Positions 35,501-43,532 of a stretch of 64,000 nucleotides of DNA are shown piece after piece. Under the pieces are notes generated by a model. It was not told where the DNA came from and did not search any database. It saw only the letters and a program-made list of their open reading frames with translations. Positions within the stretch are counted from its first letter, which is position 1. Each line of letters begins with the position of its first letter. The position numbers were made by a program, and so were the translations under genes. Source of the stretch: Thermoleptolyngbya sichuanensis A183 (GTDB lineage: Bacteria > Cyanobacteriota > Cyanobacteriia > Elainellales > Elainellaceae); the NCBI RefSeq assembly GCF_013177315.1, contig NZ_CP053661.1, positions 2,976,001 through 3,040,000 on the forward strand. Direction: 5' to 3'.

Positions 35501-35687
35501 GATTGAGAAATACTCGCGCCTGGTCGGGCGTGTCGATATCTCGATTTAGCAAGACCTGCCCCAGCACAGGGCTGAGATCGGCCGCTGCTGCCAGCCGCGC
35601 CGCCCGCTCCGGATCGGCATCCGCAATGTGCCAGCGCTGGCTGGGAATGCGGCGAGAGCGGGAAGGGGGTGGGGAGGGGGAGGACAC
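32547..35687 (-). CDS. recJ: Single-stranded-DNA exonuclease RecJ with a long C-terminal extension
   Basis: RecJ degrades single-stranded DNA 5' to 3' in repair and recombination. The core is clear: GDYDADGMTSTALLLRAL (motif I), VTVDNGIAA-type and VIVTDHHDIP (DHH), HHGVIGIVASRL and GGHRAAGGFSL (DHHA1), then an OB-like domain ending at LELIGIRLPG. About 400 further residues follow: a proline-rich linker, a small beta domain, a coiled coil (KTDLLKKKDRLLAEKDQ), a low-complexity part with four AAADY units, and a helical end. The start is unresolved: GTG 35687, a rare ATT at 35648 beside the first conserved residues (PSQRWHI), or GTG 35912 through repeat sequence. Confidence 0.85.
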   Translation of the reverse strand: MSSPSPPPSRSRRIPSQRWHIADADPERAARLAAAADLSPVLGQVLLNRDIDTPDQARVFLNPELMQLASPMDEFPDLAEAVSILQTAIARQQRIAICGDYDADGMTSTALLLRALRSLGGRVQSEIPSRMTEGYGINHRIVEDFHAQGVRVILTVDNGIAAAGPIGFARDLGMHVIVTDHHDIPPELPPAHAILNPKLIAESSPYRGLAGVGVAYILAISLAQALGQTQDLTGPLLELFTLGTIADLAPLTGVNRRWLQRGLRRLPKSQLAGVQALIQVAGVNPEQDALKPEAIGFRLGPRINAVGRIADPNIVIDLLTTDDPGVALERAMQCEEVNQLRQRLCELIEQEAIALAETYAPNLQNDRVLLLVKDGWHHGVIGIVASRLVERYGVPVFIGTYEEGDPTRIRGSARGIPEFNVFDALQCCADILDKFGGHRAAGGFSLATENLEEMRSRLRIFANMHLQPQHLRPLIEVDAQANLHDLTLDLYQQIDQLHPCGIGNPDPVFWTPNVRIVEQQVIGKDRSHLRVVVAQDDDEYGIKAIAWRWGEYCPLPSPIDIAYRLRLNEWNGQMNVELELIGIRLPGGVPIPDLPDPPPDPPEPASDSSPQSSPSPVSLPGLPFPFNNRTYTCHITTVEGQRELHIYNPDGQLLATRPRETWGFLGESRAEAQPVDVSQPHYFNLIRAALNALEIAEKTDLLKKKDRLLAEKDQHISALTQQLAHLQQQLDCLSAEQPQTPRSQTQAEPDHAENQTRRPATIPQPQAQINTMQNAVSAEFALESALPNQQASSASPTPSAPVFPKPAFPKPAFPKNIKAHLGKKVWYCLNPQSQQDLQTAQRLMGESGGETDAAAADYAAADYAAADYAAADYAAVGRSLCAVVLREVVEPFITALGEYWLEQTGDTQLGDLSLDPEEFKTPNALHILAMLLAPTWQAIRESALKMPLEPAAADLYVLAGNPDDEAAADARYQVTEFLQTWEHPVAGWMQRDSTAAASLLAQVGQLSLGAFGKGRSLYPWQLNGLQQKILGKSAKSGLLQSIYGGS
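33066..33130. repeat. 15-bp tandem repeat, four units, in recJ
   Basis: Four 15-bp units (GCAGCAGCATAATCG type) encode four AAADY pentapeptides in the C-terminal extension of RecJ. The frame is kept. Confidence 0.87.
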
Positions 35688-35689
35688 GG

Positions 35690-35765
35690 GGGGAAGAGGG
35701 AAGGGGGAAGAATGAAGAGGGAAGGGGGAAGAACGAAGAACGAAGAGGGAAGGGGGAATTGCGGG
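35690..35765. repeat. GGGAAGA-type heptamer block at the recJ 5' end
   Basis: Tandem purine-rich heptamers and GGGGGAAGAA units lie just upstream of the conserved start of RecJ. If translated they give a serine-proline-phenylalanine low-complexity peptide. This makes the recJ start hard to place. Confidence 0.7.
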
Positions 35766-35989
35766 GGGCGATCGCTCTCTATGATCCTTGTCTTTTCCCA
35801 AGGGTACAACTCTGCGCCTTGAAATGGACTGATTTTTGATTCTGGGAGGTTGACTGGGGCACGGAAGGGGGCGTGCGGGGGCGATCGCATCTTTCTGCGC
35901 CCCGAAGCCCACTGCGTCCCGAAGCCCAAGGGTGATAATAGGAAGAGAATGGTTGATCAGCTCTGTTTTTCCTCATCTCCCCCAGTCTC

Positions 35990-36613
35990 TTGCAGTCTCA
36001 AACTCCTTCCCTCCCCCTTATCCTCGGTGTTACGGGCGCGTCCGGGCTGATCTATGCCGTGCGATCGCTGAAGTTTTTGCTGCGGGCGGACTATGCCGTC
36101 GAACTGGTCGCGTCCAAATCAACCTACATGGTGTGGCAGGCAGAACTGGGCATTCGGATGCCTGCGGAGCCTGCCCAGCAGGAGGAGTTTTGGCGGCAGC
36201 AGGCGGGCGTGGCACAGGGGGGAAAATTGCGCTGTCATCCCTGGGGCGATGTGGGGGCTAATATTGCCAGCGGCTCCTTTCGCACAGCGGGGATGCTGGT
36301 GATGCCGTGCAGCATGAGTACCGTGGGCAAGCTGGCGGCGGGCCTCAGTTCTGACCTGCTGGAGCGGGCCGCAGACGTGCAGCTAAAAGAAGGGCGCAAG
36401 CTGGTGATCGTACCCCGCGAAACGCCCTTTAGCCTGATTCATTTGCGGAATTTGACGACGCTGGCGGAAGCCGGAGCGCGGATTGTGCCAGCGATTCCGG
36501 CCTGGTATCACCACCCGCAGACGGTGGAAGATCTGGTGGATTTTGTCGTAGCGCGAGCGCTGGATCAGTTCGATATCGACTGTGTGCCGCTCAAGCGCTG
36601 GGAGGGACATTAG
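35990..36613 (+). CDS. ubiX: Flavin prenyltransferase UbiX
   Basis: The 207-residue protein has the UbiX pattern: LILGVTGASGLIYAVR at residues 10-25, the VMPCSMSTVGKLAAGLSSDLLERAADV block, and KEGRKLVIVPRETPFS. UbiX joins dimethylallyl phosphate to FMN to make prenylated FMN, the cofactor of UbiD-type decarboxylases. It is soluble. The start is a TTG at 35990, as no ATG or GTG is available before the conserved residues. It is divergent from recJ. Confidence 0.93.
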   Translation: MQSQTPSLPLILGVTGASGLIYAVRSLKFLLRADYAVELVASKSTYMVWQAELGIRMPAEPAQQEEFWRQQAGVAQGGKLRCHPWGDVGANIASGSFRTAGMLVMPCSMSTVGKLAAGLSSDLLERAADVQLKEGRKLVIVPRETPFSLIHLRNLTTLAEAGARIVPAIPAWYHHPQTVEDLVDFVVARALDQFDIDCVPLKRWEGH

Positions 36614-36654
36614 CGGAGCGGGATTGGCTGCTATAGAACCCCGTAGGCTTAGCG

Positions 36655-36993
36655 CTATGCGGGCTGGGGCAGGTGCGCGTCCAAAAAGCCCTCAATCCGC
36701 TGCTTGTTGACCACACCCTCGATCGCCTCCACGGGCTGTCCTTCTCGGAACAGAATCAGGGCAGGCACGCCTTCTACCTTGTAGCGGGCGACTGCTTCAG
36801 GGTTGGCATCGACTTCCATTTTGACAATTTTGAGGCGATCGCCATACTGACTGGCAACAGACTCCATCATCGGCGACATCAGGCGACACGGCCCACACCA
36901 CGGGGCCCAAAAATACACCAGCACGGGCTGGTCGGTTTGCAGAACGGTCGTTTCAAACTCGGAGTCAGAAATGACCACCACGCTGCTACTCAT
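36655..36993 (-). CDS. trxA: Thioredoxin
   Basis: The 112-residue protein has the WCGPC active site at residues 32-36 in VYFWAPWCGPCRLMSPM, the cis-proline in VEGVPALILF and a normal length. It reduces disulfides of target enzymes in the cytoplasm. It belongs to one of the cyanobacterial minor thioredoxin types; which one is not clear by eye. I chose the ATG at 36993 because it starts the conserved fold; the longer frame to 37047 adds 18 basic residues. Confidence 0.92.
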   Translation of the reverse strand: MSSSVVVISDSEFETTVLQTDQPVLVYFWAPWCGPCRLMSPMMESVASQYGDRLKIVKMEVDANPEAVARYKVEGVPALILFREGQPVEAIEGVVNKQRIEGFLDAHLPQPA

Positions 36994-37125
36994 AAAACGT
37001 TTAATCAGCTTGCTAAAGTGCTTGGGTTGATGCCGCACAAAGGGCACCTATCCATCGTGCCACACGCCGGGGAGAACCTTGGCAGCATCGCGAAACTCGC
37101 AAAACCCAGCCGAAGTTGCTGCTAA

Positions 37126-37169
37126 AAAGCGAGATGCGCCCGAAGAATCCTCCTGCATCATCTCGCTTT
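37126..37169 (-). terminator. Terminator-like hairpin downstream of vipp1
   Basis: The 11-bp perfect stem AAAGCGAGATG / CATCTCGCTTT has a 22-nt loop. On the minus strand the stem is followed by a TTTTT run. It lies 56 bp past the vipp1 stop and before trxA, so it should separate the two minus-strand genes. Confidence 0.6.
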
Positions 37170-37224
37170 GAAGTTTGTCCACCTTATATTGAAAGTGCTA
37201 ATCGAAAGCGCTGAACCCAGTCGG

Positions 37225-37995
37225 TTAGAGCTGGTCGAGCTGGGTCTTCAGTTGCTCTAGCTCGGCATCTACCGAAGCATCGGTTGTGGTAGTGCTGGGG
37301 GCAGAGGCGGGCAGTTGGCTCTGAGCGGGCGACGCGCCGCCGATTAGCTGTGCCTTCATGGCTTCCAGTTCAGCATCCACATCCGTACTCGACTCTAGCT
37401 GGGCAAATTGCATTTCCAGGTCGGTTCCTGCTAGCTCGGCCGCAGCCTGAGAGCGGGCTTCCATTTGCAGCACCTTCTCTTCCATGCGCTCAAATGCGCC
37501 CATTGCCGTGCTGGTGCCCAACTTGCCGACGGTGTTTTGCAGTTGCTCGTTGGCCTTGGCGGCGCTGGCGCGGGCCTTGAGCATGTCTTTCTTGGTTTTG
37601 GCTTCGGCAATCTTGCCTTCTAGGGCAATCAGGTTGCGCTTGAGGGTGTCCACTGTAGCGCTCTGCTGGTCAAGCTGGGTCTTCAGCGCAGCAGAGGTGT
37701 CAAGCTGCACCTTCTTGCGGTTTAGTGCTTCGCGGGCAAGGCTTTCGTCGCCCTTTTGCAGGGCCAATTGGGCTCGCTGCTGCCAGTTGTTGGCTTCGGT
37801 CTGCGCCTGGTTATACTGCTGCTGCATCCGCTTTTGGCTGGCGATCGCGCTAGCCACCGCCTGACGCATTTGGATCAGGTCTTCCTGCATGTCGATCAGC
37901 GCCTGATCCAGAATCTTTTCGGGGTCTTCGGCAGAGCTAACGGCGGCGTTGAGGTTGGCCCGCACCACCCGGCTTACACGATCAAACAGTCCCAT
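37225..37995 (-). CDS. vipp1: VIPP1/IM30 (PspA family) membrane-remodelling protein
   Basis: The 256-residue protein starts MGLFDRVSRVVRANLN, the amphipathic membrane-binding helix of PspA/VIPP1. It continues with the long coiled coil (EDPEKILDQALIDMQEDL onward) and ends with an extra helix (VDAELEQLKTQLDQL) after a flexible Ser/Thr/Pro linker. That C-terminal extension separates VIPP1 from bacterial PspA. VIPP1 forms ESCRT-III-like rings and rods that maintain and build thylakoid membrane. The ATG at 37995 is clear; the frame extends 10 residues further without support. A terminator-like hairpin follows. Confidence 0.95.
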   Translation of the reverse strand: MGLFDRVSRVVRANLNAAVSSAEDPEKILDQALIDMQEDLIQMRQAVASAIASQKRMQQQYNQAQTEANNWQQRAQLALQKGDESLAREALNRKKVQLDTSAALKTQLDQQSATVDTLKRNLIALEGKIAEAKTKKDMLKARASAAKANEQLQNTVGKLGTSTAMGAFERMEEKVLQMEARSQAAAELAGTDLEMQFAQLESSTDVDAELEAMKAQLIGGASPAQSQLPASAPSTTTTDASVDAELEQLKTQLDQL

Positions 37996-38315
37996 GAGAA
38001 TCTTTTCCCTTTGCGGCAGTTCCACCTTATTTTAGGCATTACTCCAGCGCAGATGACAGGGTAAAAACTTGCTTGGGGGAAATCAGCGGGTATAAGAAAT
38101 GCTTAAATTTGGTTTTCTAGAGTCTTTGGGTCAAAAGATTTAGTGCAATATCGGGATATTAGCGTGGTTATAGGGTCTGGGCATCTACTGATTCAAGTCC
38201 GTTCGCTGCAAGGTCTGAACCAGGCGGTTTTGCTTTTCCCTTTTAAAATTTGCTCTTTTCAGAATCGCGTCGTTGAACTTCTCCACAAAATTTTCTACAA
38301 CCTCCCATAACCTCT

Positions 38316-39209
38316 ATGTATAGAATTTACGCTGTAGATGCTGCTGATCCAAAGTCTTTCAGGCGTGACGAGCGATCGCCCCACGCTTCGGATAACCTTC
38401 TATCTGCGCTTCCAAGCCCTGCCCTTCGATCTGGCGTGCTAGGGGTACTGCTGGGTTCTGTGGGGGCGATCGCCCTTGTCCTTGGCGCAGGTGTGTCACC
38501 CGCCACATCCTTCAGCTTCAACTCGCGCCAGTCTGCCTATGACCTCAGCTTTAGCCAGCCCGACTTTGCCGATGCGCTTGCGTCCTACCGCATTACCTAC
38601 ACCACCGATGCCGAGCGGGGCGACCTGATTACGCTCGACACCCAGCTAAAAACCAGCGTCCAAAATTTCGTCGGCTTGCCGTCTGGCAGCAATAGCATCG
38701 CCAGCGTCACTCAGAGCGGCAATGTGTTTACCCATTTCATCGTGTCGAACGGCGGCCCGGGCGGATTTGAAATCCGCTACGACACGCCCGTTGCCACCGC
38801 GCCAGGGGGAAACTTTAGCGAAAGCTGGCTGGTGCGCTCCTTCGACGGGGAGGCTTGGGATTTGGAGTTTCTAGGCGGCGGCTCCAATACGGGGCTGATT
38901 CCGCCGGACTATGAACTGGCGATCGCCCTTCCGGGCAACTGGTCAACCCAGGGCAGCAACCCCGGCCAGCTAGAGTTTCGGGGCATCGGATCTGGCTATA
39001 CTATCCTGGACAATTTTTCCTACAACCCCGCCACCAACCTCACGACGTTTAAGGCAGTGAACCATCGCTGGGACGGTTCTTCGCCCGACCTCAATTTTGT
39101 GCTGCACGGGCGATCGCCCCAATCCACTCCTGAACCCGGCGTGCTGATGGGCTTAGCCGCTTTGCTCGGCGCAATTTTTCACTGGCGGCACCTGCGACCA
39201 TCGAGCTAG
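38316..39209 (+). CDS. PEP-CTERM sorting domain protein
   Basis: The 297-residue protein has a hydrophobic export segment near residues 42-60 (LGVLLGSVGAIALVLGAG). A beta-rich mature region follows, and the C terminus is STPEPGVLMGLAALLGAIFHWRHLRPSS split as PEP, hydrophobic helix and basic tail. This is a PEP-CTERM signal, processed by an exosortase-type enzyme in many exopolysaccharide producers. The start could be the ATG at 38316 or a later one nearer the export segment. The mature domain is not recognised. It fits with envelope and polysaccharide genes elsewhere in the window. Confidence 0.82.
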   Translation: MYRIYAVDAADPKSFRRDERSPHASDNLLSALPSPALRSGVLGVLLGSVGAIALVLGAGVSPATSFSFNSRQSAYDLSFSQPDFADALASYRITYTTDAERGDLITLDTQLKTSVQNFVGLPSGSNSIASVTQSGNVFTHFIVSNGGPGGFEIRYDTPVATAPGGNFSESWLVRSFDGEAWDLEFLGGGSNTGLIPPDYELAIALPGNWSTQGSNPGQLEFRGIGSGYTILDNFSYNPATNLTTFKAVNHRWDGSSPDLNFVLHGRSPQSTPEPGVLMGLAALLGAIFHWRHLRPSS

Positions 39210-39731
39210 CCCAGGGTGAAACCCTGACCTCAGCCAACCACACGCAACCCGACAGGGCGAGGGCCTGTAGCTAGCACTGTGACTAGATCTGTAGCTAGCA
39301 CTGTAACTGGCTCTGCAACTAGCACTGTAACTGGCTCTGCAACTATAAGTTGTCCGAACTTCAGAAATTAAGTTAAATTTAGTTAAGATTCGTTCTCAGA
39401 AATAGAAGTTCCCTGAAGCACTCTGGTTGTCTTCTCTGTCTAGACATACTGGACGTTTGCATTGGGTGAACCCTAATTTCCTGATAGTGGTTGACGGGTG
39501 TTGACTTGTTCTTACAAGTTCTAGCTATAAGCATTGGCTGAATGAATTGGTTTAACGTAAAGTTGTCGAAAGTTGTCTGACGCAGGCTCATTCTCTGCCC
39601 GGTCGTTCAACGCTGTCAGTCCTTTTCTGAGTCTTCGAGTCTTCGCAGCTTCGAGTCTTAAGCTCTTGAGTCTTTAAGTTCGAGCCTTTAGTCCAAGTCT
39701 TTAGTTGCAGTTTTTAGAGGCACCTGGCGTT
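39210..39731. other. Intergenic region upstream of ftsH2 with degenerate tandem repeats
   Basis: No gene is seen. From 39267 to 39345 there are about five diverged units of the type CTGTAACTGGCTCTGCAACTA. From 39630 to 39690 there are short units of the type CGAGTCTT/TTGAGTCTT. The ftsH2 promoter must lie here. Confidence 0.6.
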
Positions 39732-41618
39732 ATGAAACTTTCCTGGAGAGTCATCCTCCTTTGGACATTGCCAGCCCTGGTGGTCGGCTTTTTCTTTTGG
39801 CAGGGTGCATTTACCACCTCCCCGATGGACATGGGGCGAAACACCGCCAGCACCCGCATGACCTACGGCCGCTTTCTGGAATACCTGGATGCGGGCCGTG
39901 TGACCAGCGTGGATTTGTATGAGGGCGGTCGTACGGCTATTGTAGAAGCCGTTGATCCAGAGTTGGATAATCGGATTCAGCGACTGCGGGTTGATCTGCC
40001 AGGCAATGCGCCAGAGTTGGTCTCTAGGTTGAGAACTGACCACATCAGTTTTGATGTGCATCCGCCCCGCAACGATGCGGCGATTTGGGGACTGCTCGGC
40101 AATTTGCTGTTCCCCATTCTGCTGATTGGTGGGCTGTTCCTGCTGTTCCGTCGCTCTAGCAACGTGCCCGGTGGGCCGGGGCAGGCGATGAACTTCGGCA
40201 AGTCTCGTGCCCGCTTCATGATGGAAGCCAAAACGGGCGTGATGTTCGACGACGTAGCGGGCATCGAAGAGGCCAAGGAAGAACTGCAAGAAGTGGTGAC
40301 CTTCCTGAAAAAGCCGGAACGCTTTACCGCTGTGGGGGCGAAGATTCCCAAGGGCGTGCTGCTGGTGGGGCCGCCGGGAACCGGGAAGACTTTGCTGGCC
40401 AAGGCGATCGCCGGAGAAGCAGGCGTTCCCTTCTTCAGCATTTCTGGCTCAGAATTTGTGGAAATGTTTGTGGGGGTGGGTGCATCCCGCGTCCGCGACC
40501 TGTTCAAAAAAGCCAAGGAAAACGCGCCCTGCATCATCTTTATCGACGAGATCGACGCAGTGGGTCGGCAGCGCGGCGCGGGCATCGGCGGCGGCAACGA
40601 CGAGCGGGAGCAAACCCTGAACCAGTTGCTCACTGAGATGGATGGCTTTGAGGGCAACACGGGCATCATCATCATCGCCGCCACAAACCGTCCTGACGTG
40701 CTGGATTCTGCGCTGCTGCGACCTGGCCGCTTTGACCGACAGGTGGAGGTGTCGCCGCCGGATATCAAAGGTCGCCTAGAGGTGCTGCAAGTCCACGCCC
40801 GCAACAAGAAGCTGGCGAAGGAAGTGTCTCTGGAGGCGATCGCCCGCCGCACGCCAGGGTTCTCTGGGGCCGACCTGGCAAACCTGCTGAACGAAGCCGC
40901 CATCCTCACTGCCCGCCGCCGCAAGGATGAAATCACCATGCTGGAAATCGACGATGCCGTCGATCGCGTGGTGGCTGGTATGGAGGGAACTCCGTTGGTC
41001 GATAGCAAGAGCAAGCGCCTGATTGCCTACCACGAAATTGGCCATGCCATCGTTGGCACGCTGGTCAAGGATCACGACCCGGTGCAGAAAGTGACGCTGA
41101 TCCCTCGCGGACAGGCTCAGGGCTTGACCTGGTTTACGCCCAGCGAAGACCAGGCGCTCATCTCTCGTTCGCAAATCCTGGCCCGCATCATGGGTGCCCT
41201 AGGCGGACGCGCTGCGGAACAGGTCATTTTTGGCGATGCCGAAGTCACCACAGGCGCAGGCAATGACTTGCAACAGGTGACAGGCATGGCGCGGCAAATG
41301 GTGACGCGCTTTGGTATGTCGGATCTGGGCCCGGTGTCTCTGGAGAGCCAGCAGGGTGAGGTCTTCCTGGGGCGCGACTGGATGACCCGCTCAGAATACT
41401 CCGAAGAGATCGCGGCTCGGATTGATGCCCAGGTTCGCTCTATCGTGGAACATTGCTACGAGGAAACTTGCCGTATCGTTCGAGACAATCGCGTGGTGAT
41501 CGATCGCTTGGTCGATTTGCTGATTGAAAAGGAAACGATTGACGGAGACGAGTTCCGCCGCATCGTGGCTGAGTATGTAGACGTGCCGGAGAAGGAGTCC
41601 TACGTGCCTCAGCTATAG
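39732..41618 (+). CDS. ftsH: ATP-dependent zinc metalloprotease FtsH2
   Basis: The 628-residue protein has an N-terminal membrane helix (residues 7-24), a lumenal domain, a second helix near 122-140, the AAA Walker A GPPGTGKT at 213-220, Walker B IIFIDEID near 268-275, and the zinc site HEIGH at 434-438. The overall sequence, including MKLSWR at the start and the [12 protein letters not shown] block, matches Slr0228/FtsH2 of Synechocystis, which removes damaged D1 during photosystem II repair. The ATG at 39732 is chosen by match to that N terminus. A strong terminator follows. Confidence 0.96.
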   Translation: MKLSWRVILLWTLPALVVGFFFWQGAFTTSPMDMGRNTASTRMTYGRFLEYLDAGRVTSVDLYEGGRTAIVEAVDPELDNRIQRLRVDLPGNAPELVSRLRTDHISFDVHPPRNDAAIWGLLGNLLFPILLIGGLFLLFRRSSNVPGGPGQAMNFGKSRARFMMEAKTGVMFDDVAGIEEAKEELQEVVTFLKKPERFTAVGAKIPKGVLLVGPPGTGKTLLAKAIAGEAGVPFFSISGSEFVEMFVGVGASRVRDLFKKAKENAPCIIFIDEIDAVGRQRGAGIGGGNDEREQTLNQLLTEMDGFEGNTGIIIIAATNRPDVLDSALLRPGRFDRQVEVSPPDIKGRLEVLQVHARNKKLAKEVSLEAIARRTPGFSGADLANLLNEAAILTARRRKDEITMLEIDDAVDRVVAGMEGTPLVDSKSKRLIAYHEIGHAIVGTLVKDHDPVQKVTLIPRGQAQGLTWFTPSEDQALISRSQILARIMGALGGRAAEQVIFGDAEVTTGAGNDLQQVTGMARQMVTRFGMSDLGPVSLESQQGEVFLGRDWMTRSEYSEEIAARIDAQVRSIVEHCYEETCRIVRDNRVVIDRLVDLLIEKETIDGDEFRRIVAEYVDVPEKESYVPQL

Positions 41619-41673
41619 GGCAGTCTGTGAAGCGTGTTTAGCGTGTTTAGATAGCTCTGCTTCAGTTCTTACT

Positions 41674-41709
41674 AAAAAAGCTGCTGTGGTTTCACAGCAG
41701 CTTTTTTTA
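41674..41709 (+). terminator. Rho-independent terminator of ftsH2
   Basis: The stem AAAGCTGCTGTG / CACAGCAGCTTT has a 4-nt GTTT loop and is followed by TTTT. An A-run on the other side means it may act in both directions. It lies 56 bp past the ftsH2 stop. Confidence 0.92.
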
Positions 41710-41770
41710 GTGATTTGATTTTTGCAGTGATTTTTGCAGTGGATTTTTGCAGTGGATTTTTGCAGTGATT
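41709..41770. repeat. 14-15-bp tandem repeat after the ftsH2 terminator
   Basis: Four units of the type GATTTTTGCAGTG follow the terminator directly. The unit contains part of the terminator T-run plus GCAG, so it may have arisen by slippage from it. Confidence 0.8.
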
Positions 41771-41889
41771 GCCTCCGAATCGCTTAGGTAACCCGAATTC
41801 CCTATACGGCCTTTGGGGAACCGTGGTCTACGAAACAGCCCAAAGCCTGACCAAAGGCTTCAGTTGACGAGTATATCCCACTTTTGTAA

Positions 41890-41982
41890 CCCTCACCCTA
41901 AATCGCTCTCCCAGAGCGGGAGAGGGACTTTGAATCCGGCTCCCCTTCTCCCGTTTTGGGAGAAGCGGTTGGGGGATGAGGG
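41890..41982 (+). repeat. MITE-5 copy 1 (CCCTCACCCTAAATC family)
   Basis: This 93-bp palindrome-rich element runs from CCCTCACCC to GGATGAGGG, with inner arms CTCTCCCAGAGCGGGAGAG and CTTCTCCCGTTTTGGGAGAAG. It is the familiar cyanobacterial GGGAGAGGG type. The second copy (51255-51497) is interrupted by MITE-4. Confidence 0.8.
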
Positions 41983-42082
41983 CGAACTTGCAGAACTGGG
42001 ATGCCCCCCAGTTGACCGTCCATCTGCGTAAGTCTTATGCCAATTCCACAAATTATTTTATTCAGGGGAGCTATTCAGGGAA

Positions 42083-43108
42083 TCAGGCGGGCGTGGCGAC
42101 TTTCTGCGGCAGCTTCACCTCGTCCTTGAGCGGGTTGCCCTGCTCAAAATCGCTGATGCTGGTGATGGTGGTGGTGGTGATGTCGTTTAAGGCTTCGCGG
42201 GTAAAGAAGGCCTGGTGTGCTGTAACGACAACGTTCGGGAAGGACTGCAAAAGCTGGAATGTGTCGTCTTGAATCACGGTGTCGGAGAGGTCGCGGAAAA
42301 ATAGCTCCTCCTCTTCTTCGTAGACATCGATGCCCAGGTAGCCGATTTTGCCTGATTTAATGCCTGCGATCGCCGCTTTGGTGTCAATCAGCTTGCCTCG
42401 GCTGGTGTTGATCAGCATGACACCATCTTTCATTTGGGCGATCGTGGTGGCATTAATCAGGTGATGATTTTCAGGGGTCAGCGGGCAGTGCAACGAGATA
42501 ATGTCCGACTGAGCCAGCAGATCTGGCAGATCCACATAGCGGGCATCTTCTAGCGCCTCAAACTTGGGACTGGGGTAGGGGTCGTAACCTAGCAGGTGGC
42601 AGCCGAAGCCGTGCATAATCTGGGCAAAAATTACGCCGATTTTGCCCGTACCTACTACGCCAACTGTTTTGCCGTGTAGATCGAAGCCCAGTAGCCCGTT
42701 AAGCGAAAAATTGTCGTCTCGGACGCGGCTATAGGCTCGGTATAGCTTGCGATTGAGCATTTGAATTAGCCCGGCCGCATGTTCTGCTACGGAGTAGGGG
42801 GAGTAGGCAACGACCCGCACGACTTTCATGTCTAACTCGGCGGCCACTTCCAAATCGACGTTGTTATATCCTGTACAGCGCAGAGCGACGAGGCAGGTTC
42901 CTCCGTTTGCCAAGGCGCGGAGTGTGTCAGCACTGACATCATCGTTCACAAACACGCAGACTGCGGGGAATCCAGCCGCAAGAAGCGCCGTTTTGGGTTC
43001 CAGACGAACATCAAAATAAACGAGTTCGTGGGGCGATCCAGCAGCGGCATTGGCAGCGTCCAAAAACTTGCGATCGTAAGGTTCGGTACTAAAAACAGCA
43101 ACCTTCAT
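42083..43108 (-). CDS. ddh: D-lactate dehydrogenase / 2-hydroxyacid dehydrogenase
   Basis: The 341-residue enzyme has the D-2-hydroxyacid dehydrogenase plan: the substrate-domain start VAVFSTEPYDRKFL, NAD motif GVVGTGKIG, the catalytic Arg in NTSRGKLIDT, Glu in the DVYEEEEELFF region and His in VVVTAHQAFFT. It resembles LdhA-type enzymes that reduce pyruvate to D-lactate with NADH, and cyanobacterial Ddh, which accepts NADPH. It is cytoplasmic. A copy of MITE-6 lies just upstream of the start. Confidence 0.93.
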   Translation of the reverse strand: MKVAVFSTEPYDRKFLDAANAAAGSPHELVYFDVRLEPKTALLAAGFPAVCVFVNDDVSADTLRALANGGTCLVALRCTGYNNVDLEVAAELDMKVVRVVAYSPYSVAEHAAGLIQMLNRKLYRAYSRVRDDNFSLNGLLGFDLHGKTVGVVGTGKIGVIFAQIMHGFGCHLLGYDPYPSPKFEALEDARYVDLPDLLAQSDIISLHCPLTPENHHLINATTIAQMKDGVMLINTSRGKLIDTKAAIAGIKSGKIGYLGIDVYEEEEELFFRDLSDTVIQDDTFQLLQSFPNVVVTAHQAFFTREALNDITTTTITSISDFEQGNPLKDEVKLPQKVATPA

Positions 43109-43142
43109 GCAGTTTCTCCAAAAAGCTGAAGTTTATGCGATC

Positions 43143-43232
43143 AGGACTTACACACTTGCGATAGGCTTCCTGGATTTTGGACAATTTCTCGCGGGCTGCG
43201 CCCGCGAGAAATTGTCCAACTGCGTAAGTCCT
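43143..43232 (-). repeat. MITE-6 copy 2 (GGACTTACGCA family)
   Basis: This 90-bp inverted copy relative to 9173-9260 has ends AGGACTTACACACTTGCG and, reversed, AGGACTTACGCAGTTGG. The inner arms GGACAATTTCTCGCGGGC / GCCCGCGAGAAATTGTCC form a perfect long palindrome. It lies 35 bp upstream of the ddh start. Confidence 0.82.
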
Positions 43233-43423
43233 AGCGATGTGCAGGCACGGTCAGTTTCCTAAATTTTGAAGACTATGATATCGGCAAACCCGCAAACTCC
43301 GGGCTATTCTGCGATACATTGGCAGCTAGATGGGCTTGTGAAGCTAGGGGTTTGAACCCAGGCTTTTCCTGAATGTAGGCTCGATGTCAGAATGCCATCA
43401 GCCCTTGTGCAACTGCCATCAAG

Positions 43424-43479
43424 TCCTGTACCAGACATCCTGTGCCAGACATCCTGTGCCAGACATCCTGTGCCAGACA
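43424..43479. repeat. 14-bp tandem repeat, four units, upstream of the S9 peptidase gene
   Basis: Four units of TCCTGTGCCAGACA (the first with one change) end about 50 bp ahead of the peptidase start. They make the frame open upstream, which falsely extends the N terminus. Confidence 0.88.
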
Positions 43480-43532
43480 TCGAATGTGAGAACTCCCTTT
43501 GCTCCGCAGACGTTAGCAGGAAACCCGTGATC

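Noticed and set aside
39212-39226. Small hairpin CAGGGTGAAACCCTG after the PEP-CTERM gene
   Set aside because: Short stem and no T-run; too weak to call a terminator.
43340-43365. T-arm-like GGGTTTGAACCCA, possible tRNA
   Set aside because: No acceptor or anticodon arms can be formed around it.
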